A stretch of 8,335 nt of DNA from Candidatus Bathyarchaeota archaeon (GTDB lineage Archaea; Thermoproteota; Bathyarchaeia; 40CM-2-53-6; RBG-13-38-9): assembly GCA_026394315.1 (NCBI GenBank), contig JAPKYM010000178.1, forward strand, positions 1 to 8,335, given 5' to 3'. The notes below the pieces were generated by a model. The model saw only the letters and a list, made by a program, of their open reading frames with translations. It searched no databases and was not told where the DNA came from. Shown piece after piece: positions 1 through 5,925 of this stretch (the first letter of the stretch is position 1; every line of letters begins with the position of its first letter). The position numbers were made by a program, and so were the translations under genes.

Positions 1-2
1 TC

Positions 3-110
3 CAGCAGATGGGTGTACCTGACATTCTTCGGCATACAAGTATTGTTAGGAGGCCTTTTAAAGGGCTCAAGAACTTTTTTCGTTTCCTCAGAAATTTGTG
101 GGGGGTTTGA
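3..110 (+). CDS. Possible C-terminal end of an unidentified protein (5' end outside window)
   Basis: Reading from base 3, an open frame of 35 codons runs to a TGA at 108-110. The peptide is basic and aromatic (it includes MGVPDILRH, RRPFKGLKNFFRF and LRNLWGV) and reads like the tail of a real protein. I do not recognise a family. The competing frame starting at 13 stays open to 330, but it runs through the tRNA-like repeat and the trp control region, so it is less likely to be coding. Too little is visible to assign a function, and chance openness over about 100 bases cannot be excluded. Confidence 0.3.
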   Translation, partial: QQMGVPDILRHTSIVRRPFKGLKNFFRFLRNLWGV

Positions 111-123
111 ACCTGAATGGTGG
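98..123 (-). repeat. T-arm-like sequence, tandem partner of the tRNA-tail fragment
   Basis: On the minus strand this reads CACC-ATTC-AGGTTCAAACCCCC, resembling the T loop (GTTCAAA) and 3' T stem of a tRNA. It lines up with the neighbouring element at 133-155 (CACC-TTATT-AGGTTCGAGTCCCG), so the two look like a diverged tandem duplication with a unit of roughly 32 bases. The 5' T-stem strand does not pair with the C-run, and no acceptor stem or CCA follows. It is therefore not a tRNA gene, only a resemblance or a relic. Confidence 0.3.
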
Positions 124-155
124 CGGGCCCGACGGGACTCGAACCTAATAAGGTG
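121..155 (-). repeat. tRNA 3'-end remnant with encoded CCA (left copy)
   Basis: Read on the minus strand, the end of this stretch has the form of a tRNA 3' terminus: T loop TTCGAGT, 3' T-stem strand CCCGT, 3' acceptor strand CGGGCCC, discriminator G, then CCA. The bases upstream that should form the 5' T stem (TTAGG) do not pair with CCCGT. No GGGCCCG acceptor partner exists in the preceding 200 bases, so there is no complete tRNA here. A near copy lies at 6807-6828 beyond trpA: 19 of 22 bases are identical, and a GGTGCG follows at the same offset of 31 bases in both. This suggests attachment-site-like or recombination relics. Which tRNA it derives from cannot be decided; discriminator G is compatible with several. 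Confidence 0.5.
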
Positions 156-162
156 CGAATGC

Positions 163-172
163 CGAATATTCG
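163..172. repeat. 10-bp perfect palindrome upstream of the trp promoter
   Basis: CGAATATTCG is self-complementary over all ten bases. It lies about 35 bases upstream of the TATA-like box of the trp operon. A regulator-binding site is possible but nothing in the window shows it. Palindromes of this length also occur by chance. Confidence 0.3.
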
Positions 173-181
173 TTTCACACT

Positions 182-201
182 CGCGTACGAAGTTGTACGC
201 G
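182..201. promoter_or_regulatory. Inverted repeat, candidate trp operator
   Basis: CGCGTAC (182-188) and GTACGCG (195-201) are perfect reverse complements separated by GAAGTT. The repeat ends 6 bases before the TATA-like box at 208-214. That is where an archaeal transcription factor could either block or assist TBP/TFB. The half-site GTAC resembles part of the TGTACA box bound by TrpY of Methanothermobacter, but only GTAC is shared and no TrpY-like gene is visible here. As RNA it would form a stable 7-bp hairpin, but it lies upstream of the expected transcript start. The operator role is inferred from position and symmetry only. Confidence 0.4.
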
Positions 202-207
202 TCAGCC

Positions 208-214
208 TTAAATA
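208..214 (+). promoter_or_regulatory. TATA-like box of the trp operon (archaeal type)
   Basis: TTAAATA within CCTTAAATAG is the best match to an archaeal TATA element between the left tRNA-like repeat and the first gene. Transcription would be expected to start about 22-27 bases downstream, near 233-240. That leaves a leader of roughly 85 bases before trpE and roughly 25 before the small upstream ORF. No convincing purine-rich BRE precedes it. It is the only plausible promoter in front of the operon, and the tight packing of the seven genes suggests a single transcript. Confidence 0.4.
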
Positions 215-261
215 GAGCATACATGTTCGTATTGCAGCAAACAGACAGGAGAGCTACAAAA

Positions 262-330
262 ATGGGGTATCGCGTTTGGATCCGCTCTGCAAGGCAAACT
301 GGCCGCAGGAACGTCTCAAGTAATGATTGA
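262..330 (+). CDS. Candidate trp leader peptide / upstream ORF overlapping trpE
   Basis: A 22-codon frame starts at ATG 262 and ends at TGA 328-330. It would encode a basic peptide (MGYRVWIRSA, then RQTGRRNVSSND) with one Trp codon at position 6. AGGAG at 247-251 sits 10 bases upstream of its start, and this is the first ATG after the predicted transcription start. Its stop lies just inside trpE (shared bases ATGATTGA), a geometry that allows termination-reinitiation. The trpE start itself has only a distant AGGA, 12 bases upstream. There is no run of Trp codons and no obvious set of alternative hairpins, so classical attenuation is not supported; coupling to trpE is the more reasonable idea. 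It may also be a chance ORF. Confidence 0.35.
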   Translation: MGYRVWIRSARQTGRRNVSSND

Positions 331-1678
331 AGAATTCCCTTATGACGCCAGTCCAGTCAGCATTTTTGAAAAACTTGAAAACTGTAAGTACGCCTACCTT
401 CTAGAATCTGTCGAAGGACCAGAAAGACTGGCAAAATTTTCTTTCGTCGGATTCAATCCGCACACAATAATCTCTGCCAAAGATCAAAAGGTGAGAACTC
501 TTAACATCGCATCCGGCGAAGAGAGAGTTCAAGAAACAAATGATCCGTTGGACATAATCCGCAAGGAAGTCAAAAAAAATCACGTACATCTCGATCTTTT
601 CCGACTGACTGGAGGCGCTGTAGGATACATCTCATATGATACGGTAAGATACCTTGAGAAGCTTCCGGAAATCACCCTCGATGATCAAGAATTCCCCGAC
701 ATAGAGATGGCTCTCTTCGACGACGGATTAGTCTTTGATCACATCAATAGAGAAGCATACTATTATTCTCAGACCGCAAGTCGACTGAAAGAAATAGAAG
801 ACCTAGTTCAAAAAGCCGCTGCTGATCAGGAACCTCTCAGATACACCCCTCCAACATCAAATCCGTCCAAAGAAGAGTTCAAAAAATCCGTTACAAAAGC
901 CAAGGAATACATATCCTCCGGAGACATTTTTCAGGTAGTTCTATCAAAACGCTACAGCTTCAGTTTCAAGGGCAGCCTCCTACCATTCTACAGAGTTCTG
1001 AGGAACATCAACCCATCACCATACATGTACTTCCTTAAGATGGGAGAACGGCAGGTGGTGGGTTCGAGTCCGGAGAGCCTTGTCAGAGTTGAACGTGGCG
1101 CTGTGGAAACGTATCCCATAGCCGGAACCAGACCGAGAACCGATGATCCGGTGAAGAACCAGGTTCTGGCTGAGGAGTTGCTTTCAGACCCAAAGGAGAG
1201 GGCTGAACATGTGATGCTCGTGGACTTGGCAAGGAATGACGTTGGTAGGATAGCTGAATTCAAGTCAGTCAAAGTTCCAGAGTTCATGTCTGTCCAGCAA
1301 TACAGCCACGTGCAACATATCGTCTCAAGGGTCGTCGGAAAGATGCGTTCAGACAAAGACGGTTTTGACGCTCTCGAAGCCATGCTCCCTGCGGGAACTG
1401 TCTCAGGAGCACCGAAGGTCAGAGCCATGGAGATCATTGAGGAACTTGAGCTTACAAGACGGGGACCCTACGCCGGAGCCGTAGGATACTTCTCATACAA
1501 TGGAAACGCAGATTTTGCAATAACAATTCGAACTCTAACGACCAATCGCAACACAGCTTCCATTCAAGTCGGCGGAGGAATAGTGGCTGACTCAGACCCA
1601 GAGAAAGAGTGGTTTGAGACGGAATACAAAAGCGCGGCTCTGATGAAGGCGCTGGCTCAGGCAGGTGAAGAAATATGA
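323..1678 (+). CDS. trpE: Anthranilate synthase component I (TrpE)
   Basis: The 451-residue chorismate-binding subunit converts chorismate to anthranilate in the cytoplasm using ammonia supplied by TrpG, the committed step of tryptophan synthesis. The N-terminal domain carries LLES (26-29), and NPSPYMYF lies at 230-237; both are elements of the tryptophan allosteric site in this family, so feedback inhibition is likely kept. The catalytic domain shows IAGTRPR (266-272), DLARNDVGR (301-309), HxxHIVS (329-335), PAGTVSGAPK (356-365) and the terminal GGGIVADSDPEKEWFETEYKSAA block. These are typical of TrpE rather than PabB or isochorismate synthase. ATG 323 is the only standard start after the in-frame stop at 209-211, and length and N-terminus fit the compact archaeal form. 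The gene shares ATGA with trpG, and its start overlaps the small upstream ORF. Confidence 0.97.
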   Translation: MIEEFPYDASPVSIFEKLENCKYAYLLESVEGPERLAKFSFVGFNPHTIISAKDQKVRTLNIASGEERVQETNDPLDIIRKEVKKNHVHLDLFRLTGGAVGYISYDTVRYLEKLPEITLDDQEFPDIEMALFDDGLVFDHINREAYYYSQTASRLKEIEDLVQKAAADQEPLRYTPPTSNPSKEEFKKSVTKAKEYISSGDIFQVVLSKRYSFSFKGSLLPFYRVLRNINPSPYMYFLKMGERQVVGSSPESLVRVERGAVETYPIAGTRPRTDDPVKNQVLAEELLSDPKERAEHVMLVDLARNDVGRIAEFKSVKVPEFMSVQQYSHVQHIVSRVVGKMRSDKDGFDALEAMLPAGTVSGAPKVRAMEIIEELELTRRGPYAGAVGYFSYNGNADFAITIRTLTTNRNTASIQVGGGIVADSDPEKEWFETEYKSAALMKALAQAGEEI

Positions 1679-2259
1679 ATGTGCTGATTATTGACAACTT
1701 CGATTCTTTCGTTTACAACATCACGCAGTACGTTGGTGAATTGGGCGGAACACCAACGGTTTACAGGAACAACGAAATAACAGCGGAGGAAGCAGAGAGA
1801 CTCAAACCGGATAAAATAATCCTCTCACCTGGACCTGGAACACCTAGCGACACACGGTACTTTGGCAACTGCCTAGCCATTCTCCAAAAACTAGGCACCC
1901 ATGTGCCAACACTTGGAATCTGCCTTGGCCACCAAGGAATCGTACATGCTTTCGGAGGAGAAATCGTCAGAGCGCAGAAACTAATGCACGGCAAAACCAG
2001 CCTGATAAGGCACAACGGCATAGGCATCTTTCAATCTGTAGCAAACCCCCTTGAGGCAACGAGATACCATTCCCTCGTGGCAGACCCATTCTCTCTTCCA
2101 GAATGCCTGAAACCAACAGCCTACTCTCTTGACGATTGCGAGATCATGGCTGTACGTCACAGAGAGTATCCTATCGAGGGGATACAGTTCCACCCAGAGT
2201 CGATCTTGACCAGAGAAGGAAAGAAGATTCTCGGAAACTTCCTAGAGGGAGGTTACTGA
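1675..2259 (+). CDS. trpG: Anthranilate synthase component II, glutamine amidotransferase (TrpG)
   Basis: The 194-residue class I glutamine amidotransferase hydrolyses glutamine and channels ammonia to TrpE. It opens with the family signature LIIDNFDSFVYNI (4-16) and has the oxyanion motif SPGPGTP (51-57). The nucleophile is Cys83 in GICLGHQ, and the remaining catalytic pair is His173 and Glu175 in FHPES. HGKTS (105-109) is also typical of TrpG/PabA. It is a stand-alone subunit, not fused to TrpE or TrpD. Its ATG overlaps the trpE stop (ATGA), with AGGTGA at 1663-1668 six bases upstream, so translation is probably coupled. In many organisms TrpG also serves p-aminobenzoate synthesis; no pabB is visible here, and its place in the operon argues for tryptophan. 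Confidence 0.96.
   Translation: MNVLIIDNFDSFVYNITQYVGELGGTPTVYRNNEITAEEAERLKPDKIILSPGPGTPSDTRYFGNCLAILQKLGTHVPTLGICLGHQGIVHAFGGEIVRAQKLMHGKTSLIRHNGIGIFQSVANPLEATRYHSLVADPFSLPECLKPTAYSLDDCEIMAVRHREYPIEGIQFHPESILTREGKKILGNFLEGGY
2248..2253 (+). promoter_or_regulatory. Ribosome binding site that decides the trpD start
   Basis: GGAGGT inside the last codons of trpG lies 7 bases upstream of ACG 2261. This spacing matches the GGAGGT placed 6 bases before the TTG start of trpB in the same operon. No ATG, GTG or TTG exists in the trpD frame between the stop codon at 2243-2245 and ATG 2330, so this site is the main support for initiation at a non-standard codon. Confidence 0.6.
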
Positions 2260-2260
2260 A

Positions 2261-3319
2261 ACGATCAGCGAAGCTATCGTAAAGCTCGTTGAACGGAGGA
2301 ACCTGACCGGGCCTGAGGCAGAAGGAACCATGCAGGAGATCATGGAAGGCAAAGCAAGCGGTGAACAGATCGCCTCATTCCTGACAGCCCTCCGAATGAA
2401 GAAAGAGACAATTGAGGAGATCGCGTCACTGGCAAGAGTAATGAGAGCTCACTGCCACCAAATCCACCCAAAAGTTGCAGACAAACTAGTCGACCTGGTC
2501 GGAACGGGAGGCGACAAGATCAAGACATTCAACATCAGTACTACATCGGCGTTCGTTGTAGCGGGTGCTCACATACCGGTCGCAAAACATGGCAACCGTT
2601 CCGTGACAAGCCGCTCCGGGAGCGCCGACGTTCTAGAAGCTCTCGGACTAAAGCTTGACACGTCAGTCGAGACCGTGGAAAAAGCAATAGAGAAGGTTGG
2701 AATTGGCTTCATGTTCGCTCCTCAATTCCACCCAGCAATGAAGCACGCAGCAAAACCCAGAAAGGAGATCGGTATCAGAACTGTCTTCAACATTCTCGGG
2801 CCTCTCACCAATCCTGCAAATGCTCCAACACAGTTGCTAGGCGTATATGATCAATCCTTGACCGATACTTTGGCAAGCGTTCTCTTGGATCTAGGAACCG
2901 AGCAGGCAATGGTAGTGCACGGCCTAGATGGACTGGACGAAATATCTACGGTAGGAAAGACCAAGATCTCCTGGCTAAGGAATAGAGAAGTGCATAGCTA
3001 CGTCATTGAACCTGAAGATTACGGCATTGAAAGGGCCGATCCAGAATCATTACAGGGATTCGCTCCACAAGAGAACGCGACAATGACGTTCAAGATCCTA
3101 ACTGACTGCTGCCCTCGGAACGATCCAAAACGAGACATTGTGCTGCTCAATGCGGCCGCCGGTATCGTGGTAAGTGGAAAGGTGGACAACCTACAGGAAG
3201 GTCTTGGACTCGCTGCTCAGTCAATAGAAAGCGGCGCAGCCTATGATAGACTCATGTCCCTCGTCGAGTTCACCAGCGGAGATTCATCGAAACTCGAGGA
3301 AATGGAGAAGAATGCCTGA
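2261..3319 (+). CDS. trpD: Anthranilate phosphoribosyltransferase (TrpD), apparent ACG start
   Basis: The enzyme transfers phosphoribose from PRPP to anthranilate, the second step of the pathway. Motifs counted from codon 2261: GTGGDKIKTFNIST (81-94) for PRPP, KHGNRSVTSRSGSAD (109-123), and GIRTVFNILGPLTNP (171-185) for anthranilate and the phosphoribosyl site. From 2261 the product has 352 residues and begins MISEAIVKLV if ACG is decoded as Met, followed by ERRNLTGPEA. This is the normal first helix of TrpD, which helps form the dimer. The first standard start, ATG 2330, would delete 23 residues of clear family sequence and leave a 70-base gap after trpG. ACG 2261 follows the trpG stop by one base and sits 7 bases from GGAGGT; ATC 2264 is a weaker alternative. 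A base-call error (ATG to ACG) cannot be excluded. The gene end overlaps trpC by 8 bases. Confidence 0.93.
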   Translation, partial: TISEAIVKLVERRNLTGPEAEGTMQEIMEGKASGEQIASFLTALRMKKETIEEIASLARVMRAHCHQIHPKVADKLVDLVGTGGDKIKTFNISTTSAFVVAGAHIPVAKHGNRSVTSRSGSADVLEALGLKLDTSVETVEKAIEKVGIGFMFAPQFHPAMKHAAKPRKEIGIRTVFNILGPLTNPANAPTQLLGVYDQSLTDTLASVLLDLGTEQAMVVHGLDGLDEISTVGKTKISWLRNREVHSYVIEPEDYGIERADPESLQGFAPQENATMTFKILTDCCPRNDPKRDIVLLNAAAGIVVSGKVDNLQEGLGLAAQSIESGAAYDRLMSLVEFTSGDSSKLEEMEKNA

Positions 3320-4085
3320 TTTCCTGGAAACCTTGGCGAATGATGCAAATGAAACAATCAACGAGGGATACTACAATGTTGCACAGAACCATCCGCGTGT
3401 GAATATTGGATTCAAAGAATCAATTCTGAGATGTGAGAAGAACGCGATAGTAGCAGAGATCAAGATTGCGTCTCCCTCCAGAGGAATCATTGCTCACAAT
3501 ATCGACGTTGAATCCGTAGCCTTGATGATGCAACGCGGTGGCGCAGTAGGCCTATCGGTTGTAACCGAACCGAGGCATTTCCGAGGAAGAATAGAATATT
3601 TCACCATTGCGAGAAAGTGCATGCTTCCACGACTAATGAAAGACATAATCATTGACCCCATCCAGACCGAGGCGGCGGCTAAGCTTGGAGCCGAAGCAAT
3701 TCTGCTGATTGAGTCGTTGTTTGAGAAGAGACTGTGCAACGCAAGCCTTGAAGAGATGATCAATTTGGCGCACAGGCGAAGGTTGGAAGTGCTGCTCGAG
3801 ACCCATACGAAAGAAGAGTTTGAAAAGGCCTTGAGCACCGAAGCCGACCTGATTGGAATAAACAACAGAGATTTGTCAGATTTCCGGACCGATCTCGAAG
3901 TGACCAGAAACATTCTAGACGCCTGCGATTGTAAAGACCACATCGTAGTCAGCGAGAGTGGGATGGACACCGGGGAGCACATTCGATTCCTGAGGAAATG
4001 TGGGGTAAGGGCCTTCCTTGTTGGTTCATCTATAATATCATCAATCAATCCTGAGGAGAAAGTGAGAGAGCTCGTGGAGGCATAG
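3312..4085 (+). CDS. trpC: Indole-3-glycerol phosphate synthase (TrpC)
   Basis: This TIM-barrel enzyme of 257 residues closes the indole ring from carboxyphenylamino-deoxyribulose phosphate with loss of CO2. Visible active-site segments are AEIKIASPSRG (Glu49, Lys51), LPRLMKDIIID (Lys110), LLETHTKEEF (Glu163), IGINNRDL (Asn184), VSESGM (215-217 region) and FLVGSSI, the phosphate-binding end. They correspond in order to the catalytic set known from the Sulfolobus enzyme. I chose ATG 3312 over the longer frame from 3243: it gives the family length and the expected N-terminus (MPDFLETLA), overlaps the trpD stop by 8 bases, and has GGAG 4 bases upstream. The earlier start would overlap trpD by 77 bases. 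It is monofunctional; trpF is a separate gene next to it. Confidence 0.95.
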   Translation: MPDFLETLANDANETINEGYYNVAQNHPRVNIGFKESILRCEKNAIVAEIKIASPSRGIIAHNIDVESVALMMQRGGAVGLSVVTEPRHFRGRIEYFTIARKCMLPRLMKDIIIDPIQTEAAAKLGAEAILLIESLFEKRLCNASLEEMINLAHRRRLEVLLETHTKEEFEKALSTEADLIGINNRDLSDFRTDLEVTRNILDACDCKDHIVVSESGMDTGEHIRFLRKCGVRAFLVGSSIISSINPEEKVRELVEA

Positions 4086-4090
4086 ATCCC

Positions 4091-4735
4091 ATGGTCATGG
4101 TGAAGATCTGTGGAGTTACACGAGAAGAAGACGTGAACGCGGTGGTTGATGCTGGAGCTGACGCAATCGGCTTCGTCGTAAACGTGGAAGAATCACCCAG
4201 AAACCTGTCGCTCAGAGAAGCAAGAAACTTGATGGAGCAACTACCGAATAAGGTCGATAGCGTGGCAGTAACAGTATCTGACCAGCTCCAAGAAATCGTG
4301 GAAATCTATCGCGAGTTGACACCGGACTCTATACAACTACATGGAGCAACCTCTAGGCTGGCCCATCAGGTGAGGCTTGCCGCTGATGCCAAGATAATAG
4401 TGGCGGTTGACGCAAGATCACCGGACGCACTTGAAGAGGCCATATCACACCCAGCATCGATTGATGCTTTGCTCGTCGACACCTATGGACCGGGAGGTCT
4501 TGGAGGAACAGGCTGTACGCATGACTGGAACCTCAGCAGAAAAATCAGGGATGCAGTACATCCGATACCTATGATTCTCGCCGGGGGACTTACGTCAGAA
4601 AATGTGAGTCACGCAGTGAGAGCAGTCAGACCCTACGGCGTTGATGTCTCAACTGGAGTGGAACTGCAACCCGGAATCAAAGACGCTGCAAAGATTACTC
4701 AATTCGTTAGAAAGGCCAAGGAGGTTGACGCTTGA
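4091..4735 (+). CDS. trpF: Phosphoribosylanthranilate isomerase (TrpF)
   Basis: The 214-residue TIM-barrel enzyme performs the Amadori rearrangement of phosphoribosylanthranilate, supplying the TrpC substrate. The N-terminus VKICGVTREED contains the presumed general base Cys7, and LLVDTYGPGGLGGTG (127-141) contains the presumed general acid Asp130. IQLHG (81-85), ILAGGLTSENV (162-172) and VDVSTGVELQPGIKD (184-198), which bind phosphate and ligand, are all present. ATG 4091 is preferred over the in-frame ATG 4097 because GGAGG at 4076-4080, inside the end of trpC, is 10 bases away from it rather than 16. It starts 5 bases after the trpC stop and ends in a TTGA overlap with trpB. Metabolically the reaction precedes TrpC although the gene follows it. 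Confidence 0.95.
   Translation: MVMVKICGVTREEDVNAVVDAGADAIGFVVNVEESPRNLSLREARNLMEQLPNKVDSVAVTVSDQLQEIVEIYRELTPDSIQLHGATSRLAHQVRLAADAKIIVAVDARSPDALEEAISHPASIDALLVDTYGPGGLGGTGCTHDWNLSRKIRDAVHPIPMILAGGLTSENVSHAVRAVRPYGVDVSTGVELQPGIKDAAKITQFVRKAKEVDA
4720..4725 (+). promoter_or_regulatory. Ribosome binding site for the trpB TTG start
   Basis: GGAGGT near the 3' end of trpF lies 6 bases before TTG 4732. No in-frame ATG occurs until well inside the conserved N-terminus of TrpB (the LM at residues 25-26), so this site fixes the start as TTG. Confidence 0.7.
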
Positions 4736-5925
4736 ACCTTCAAGGCACCCATGGATCGAATGGAAGGTTCGGTAGATTTGGAGGGAGATATGTCAGCGAG
4801 GTCCTCATGCAGGTACTCATAGAGTTAGAAGAGGCGTTTGAGAGTTATTATCCAACGGTGGAATTCCAGCGGGAACTAGGGGTCCTTCTGAAGGACTACG
4901 GTGGAAGACCCACACCCCTCTATTATGCAAAGAACTTTAGCGAGCTTATTGGATGCAAAGTCTACCTCAAGCGCGAGGACTTGCTCTGTGGCGGCTCACA
5001 CAAGTTGAACAACTCGCTGGGACAGGCGTTACTCGCAGAGAAGATGAGGAAGAAGCGTCTCATAACCGAAACTGCAGCTGGACAGCATGGAATCTCAGCC
5101 GCAATGGCCGGCAATGTGCTAGGACTAGAAGTGGAGATCTTCATGGGCATCAGAGACATGGAAAGGCAGGAGAGCAACGTGAAACGGATGAGACTTCTCG
5201 GAGCTAGGGTGACACCGGTCAAGACCGGATCAGGGAACCTGAAAGATGCGGTCTCCGACACGCTGAGAGAGTGGGCTACCTGCACGCGCACAACACACTA
5301 TCTGATGGGTTCGACTGTTGGTCCTCATCCTTTTCCAGAGATCGTCGCCACTTTCCAAAGTGTGATAGGAAAAGAGATCAAGGAACAAATCGTCGAAAAG
5401 GAAGGAAAGCTTCCTGATGCGATAGTCGCATGTGGAAGTGGGGGCAGCAACGCCATCGGAGCTTTTCGGCCGTTCATTGGTGAGGACGAGGTCAGACTCT
5501 ACTTTGTCGAAGGAGGAGGAAGCAGTCTCGATGCCGACAACAGCGCCGCAGCATTCGTACTTGGGAAACCGGGGATACTTCACGGTGCAGCAATGATGGT
5601 GATGCAGGATGAACAAGCGCAGATCAAAGCGTCCAAAACTAGGGCCGTAGGTTTGAACTATCCCGCTAGGGGTCCAGAGATCTCTCACCTATGCGAGACA
5701 AGAAGGGTGGAGAGCGGCTACGCTTTCGATCATGAAGTCTTCGAAGCGGTGCGAGTGATGTGCAAGACCGAAGGCCTGTTACCCGCTCTCGAGACTGCCC
5801 ACGCCCTCGCCTATGTATTGAATCACCACGACGAATTTGACCAGGACTCAATCCTTGTTGTGAACTACTCAGGGAGAGGAGACAAAGATCTGGAAACCAT
5901 CGCAGGGTATTTCTATGGAAATTGA
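4732..5925 (+). CDS. trpB: Tryptophan synthase beta chain (TrpB), TTG start, divergent active-site motifs
   Basis: This PLP enzyme of 397 residues condenses indole with serine. Its length and FGRFGGRYVSEVLM opening match the TrpB1 type that pairs with TrpA; TrpB2 proteins are usually nearer 430. The PLP lysine is Lys91 in GGSHKLNN, the catalytic glutamate is Glu113 in ETAAGQHG, the PLP phosphate loop is GSGGSNA (235-241), and YSGRGDKD (379-386) is intact. Departures from the usual bacterial pattern: HTGAHK reads CGGSHK, ETGAGQHG reads ETAAGQHG in the loop that holds the serine carboxylate, and GLDYPGVGPEH reads GLNYPARGPEI (307-317). SHKLN and TET are reminiscent of TrpB2. It overlaps trpF by 4 bases (TTGA) and trpA by 11. 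It is very probably active, but serine handling may differ. Confidence 0.95.
   Translation: MNLQGTHGSNGRFGRFGGRYVSEVLMQVLIELEEAFESYYPTVEFQRELGVLLKDYGGRPTPLYYAKNFSELIGCKVYLKREDLLCGGSHKLNNSLGQALLAEKMRKKRLITETAAGQHGISAAMAGNVLGLEVEIFMGIRDMERQESNVKRMRLLGARVTPVKTGSGNLKDAVSDTLREWATCTRTTHYLMGSTVGPHPFPEIVATFQSVIGKEIKEQIVEKEGKLPDAIVACGSGGSNAIGAFRPFIGEDEVRLYFVEGGGSSLDADNSAAAFVLGKPGILHGAAMMVMQDEQAQIKASKTRAVGLNYPARGPEISHLCETRRVESGYAFDHEVFEAVRVMCKTEGLLPALETAHALAYVLNHHDEFDQDSILVVNYSGRGDKDLETIAGYFYGN

Noticed and set aside
119..240. A complete or intron-containing tRNA gene on the minus strand
   Set aside because: The 3' terminus is convincing, but no GGGCCCG 5' acceptor strand, D arm or anticodon arm is found within the preceding 200 bases, and the 5' T-stem bases do not pair. 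It is called a remnant instead.
13..330. 105-residue open frame from GTG 13 through the left tRNA-like repeat and the trp control region
   Set aside because: It crosses the tRNA-like repeat, the inverted repeat and the TATA-like box, and its product has no family character. Only its last 22 codons, from ATG 262 with their own Shine-Dalgarno, are kept as a candidate leader ORF.
988..1437. Antisense open frames inside trpE, trpG, trpC, trpB and trpA
   Set aside because: They lie fully within genes with unambiguous motifs on the plus strand and their translations have no recognisable features; they are shadows of coding sequence.
2330..2332. ATG 2330 as the trpD start
   Set aside because: It removes 23 residues matching the conserved first helix of TrpD and leaves a 70-base gap in an otherwise gapless operon. 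AAGGA before it is only 3 bases away, too close to be a good site.
3243..3311. Longer trpC start at ATG 3243
   Set aside because: It would overlap trpD by 77 bases and add 23 residues that do not resemble the family. ATG 3312 gives the normal N-terminus and an 8-base overlap.
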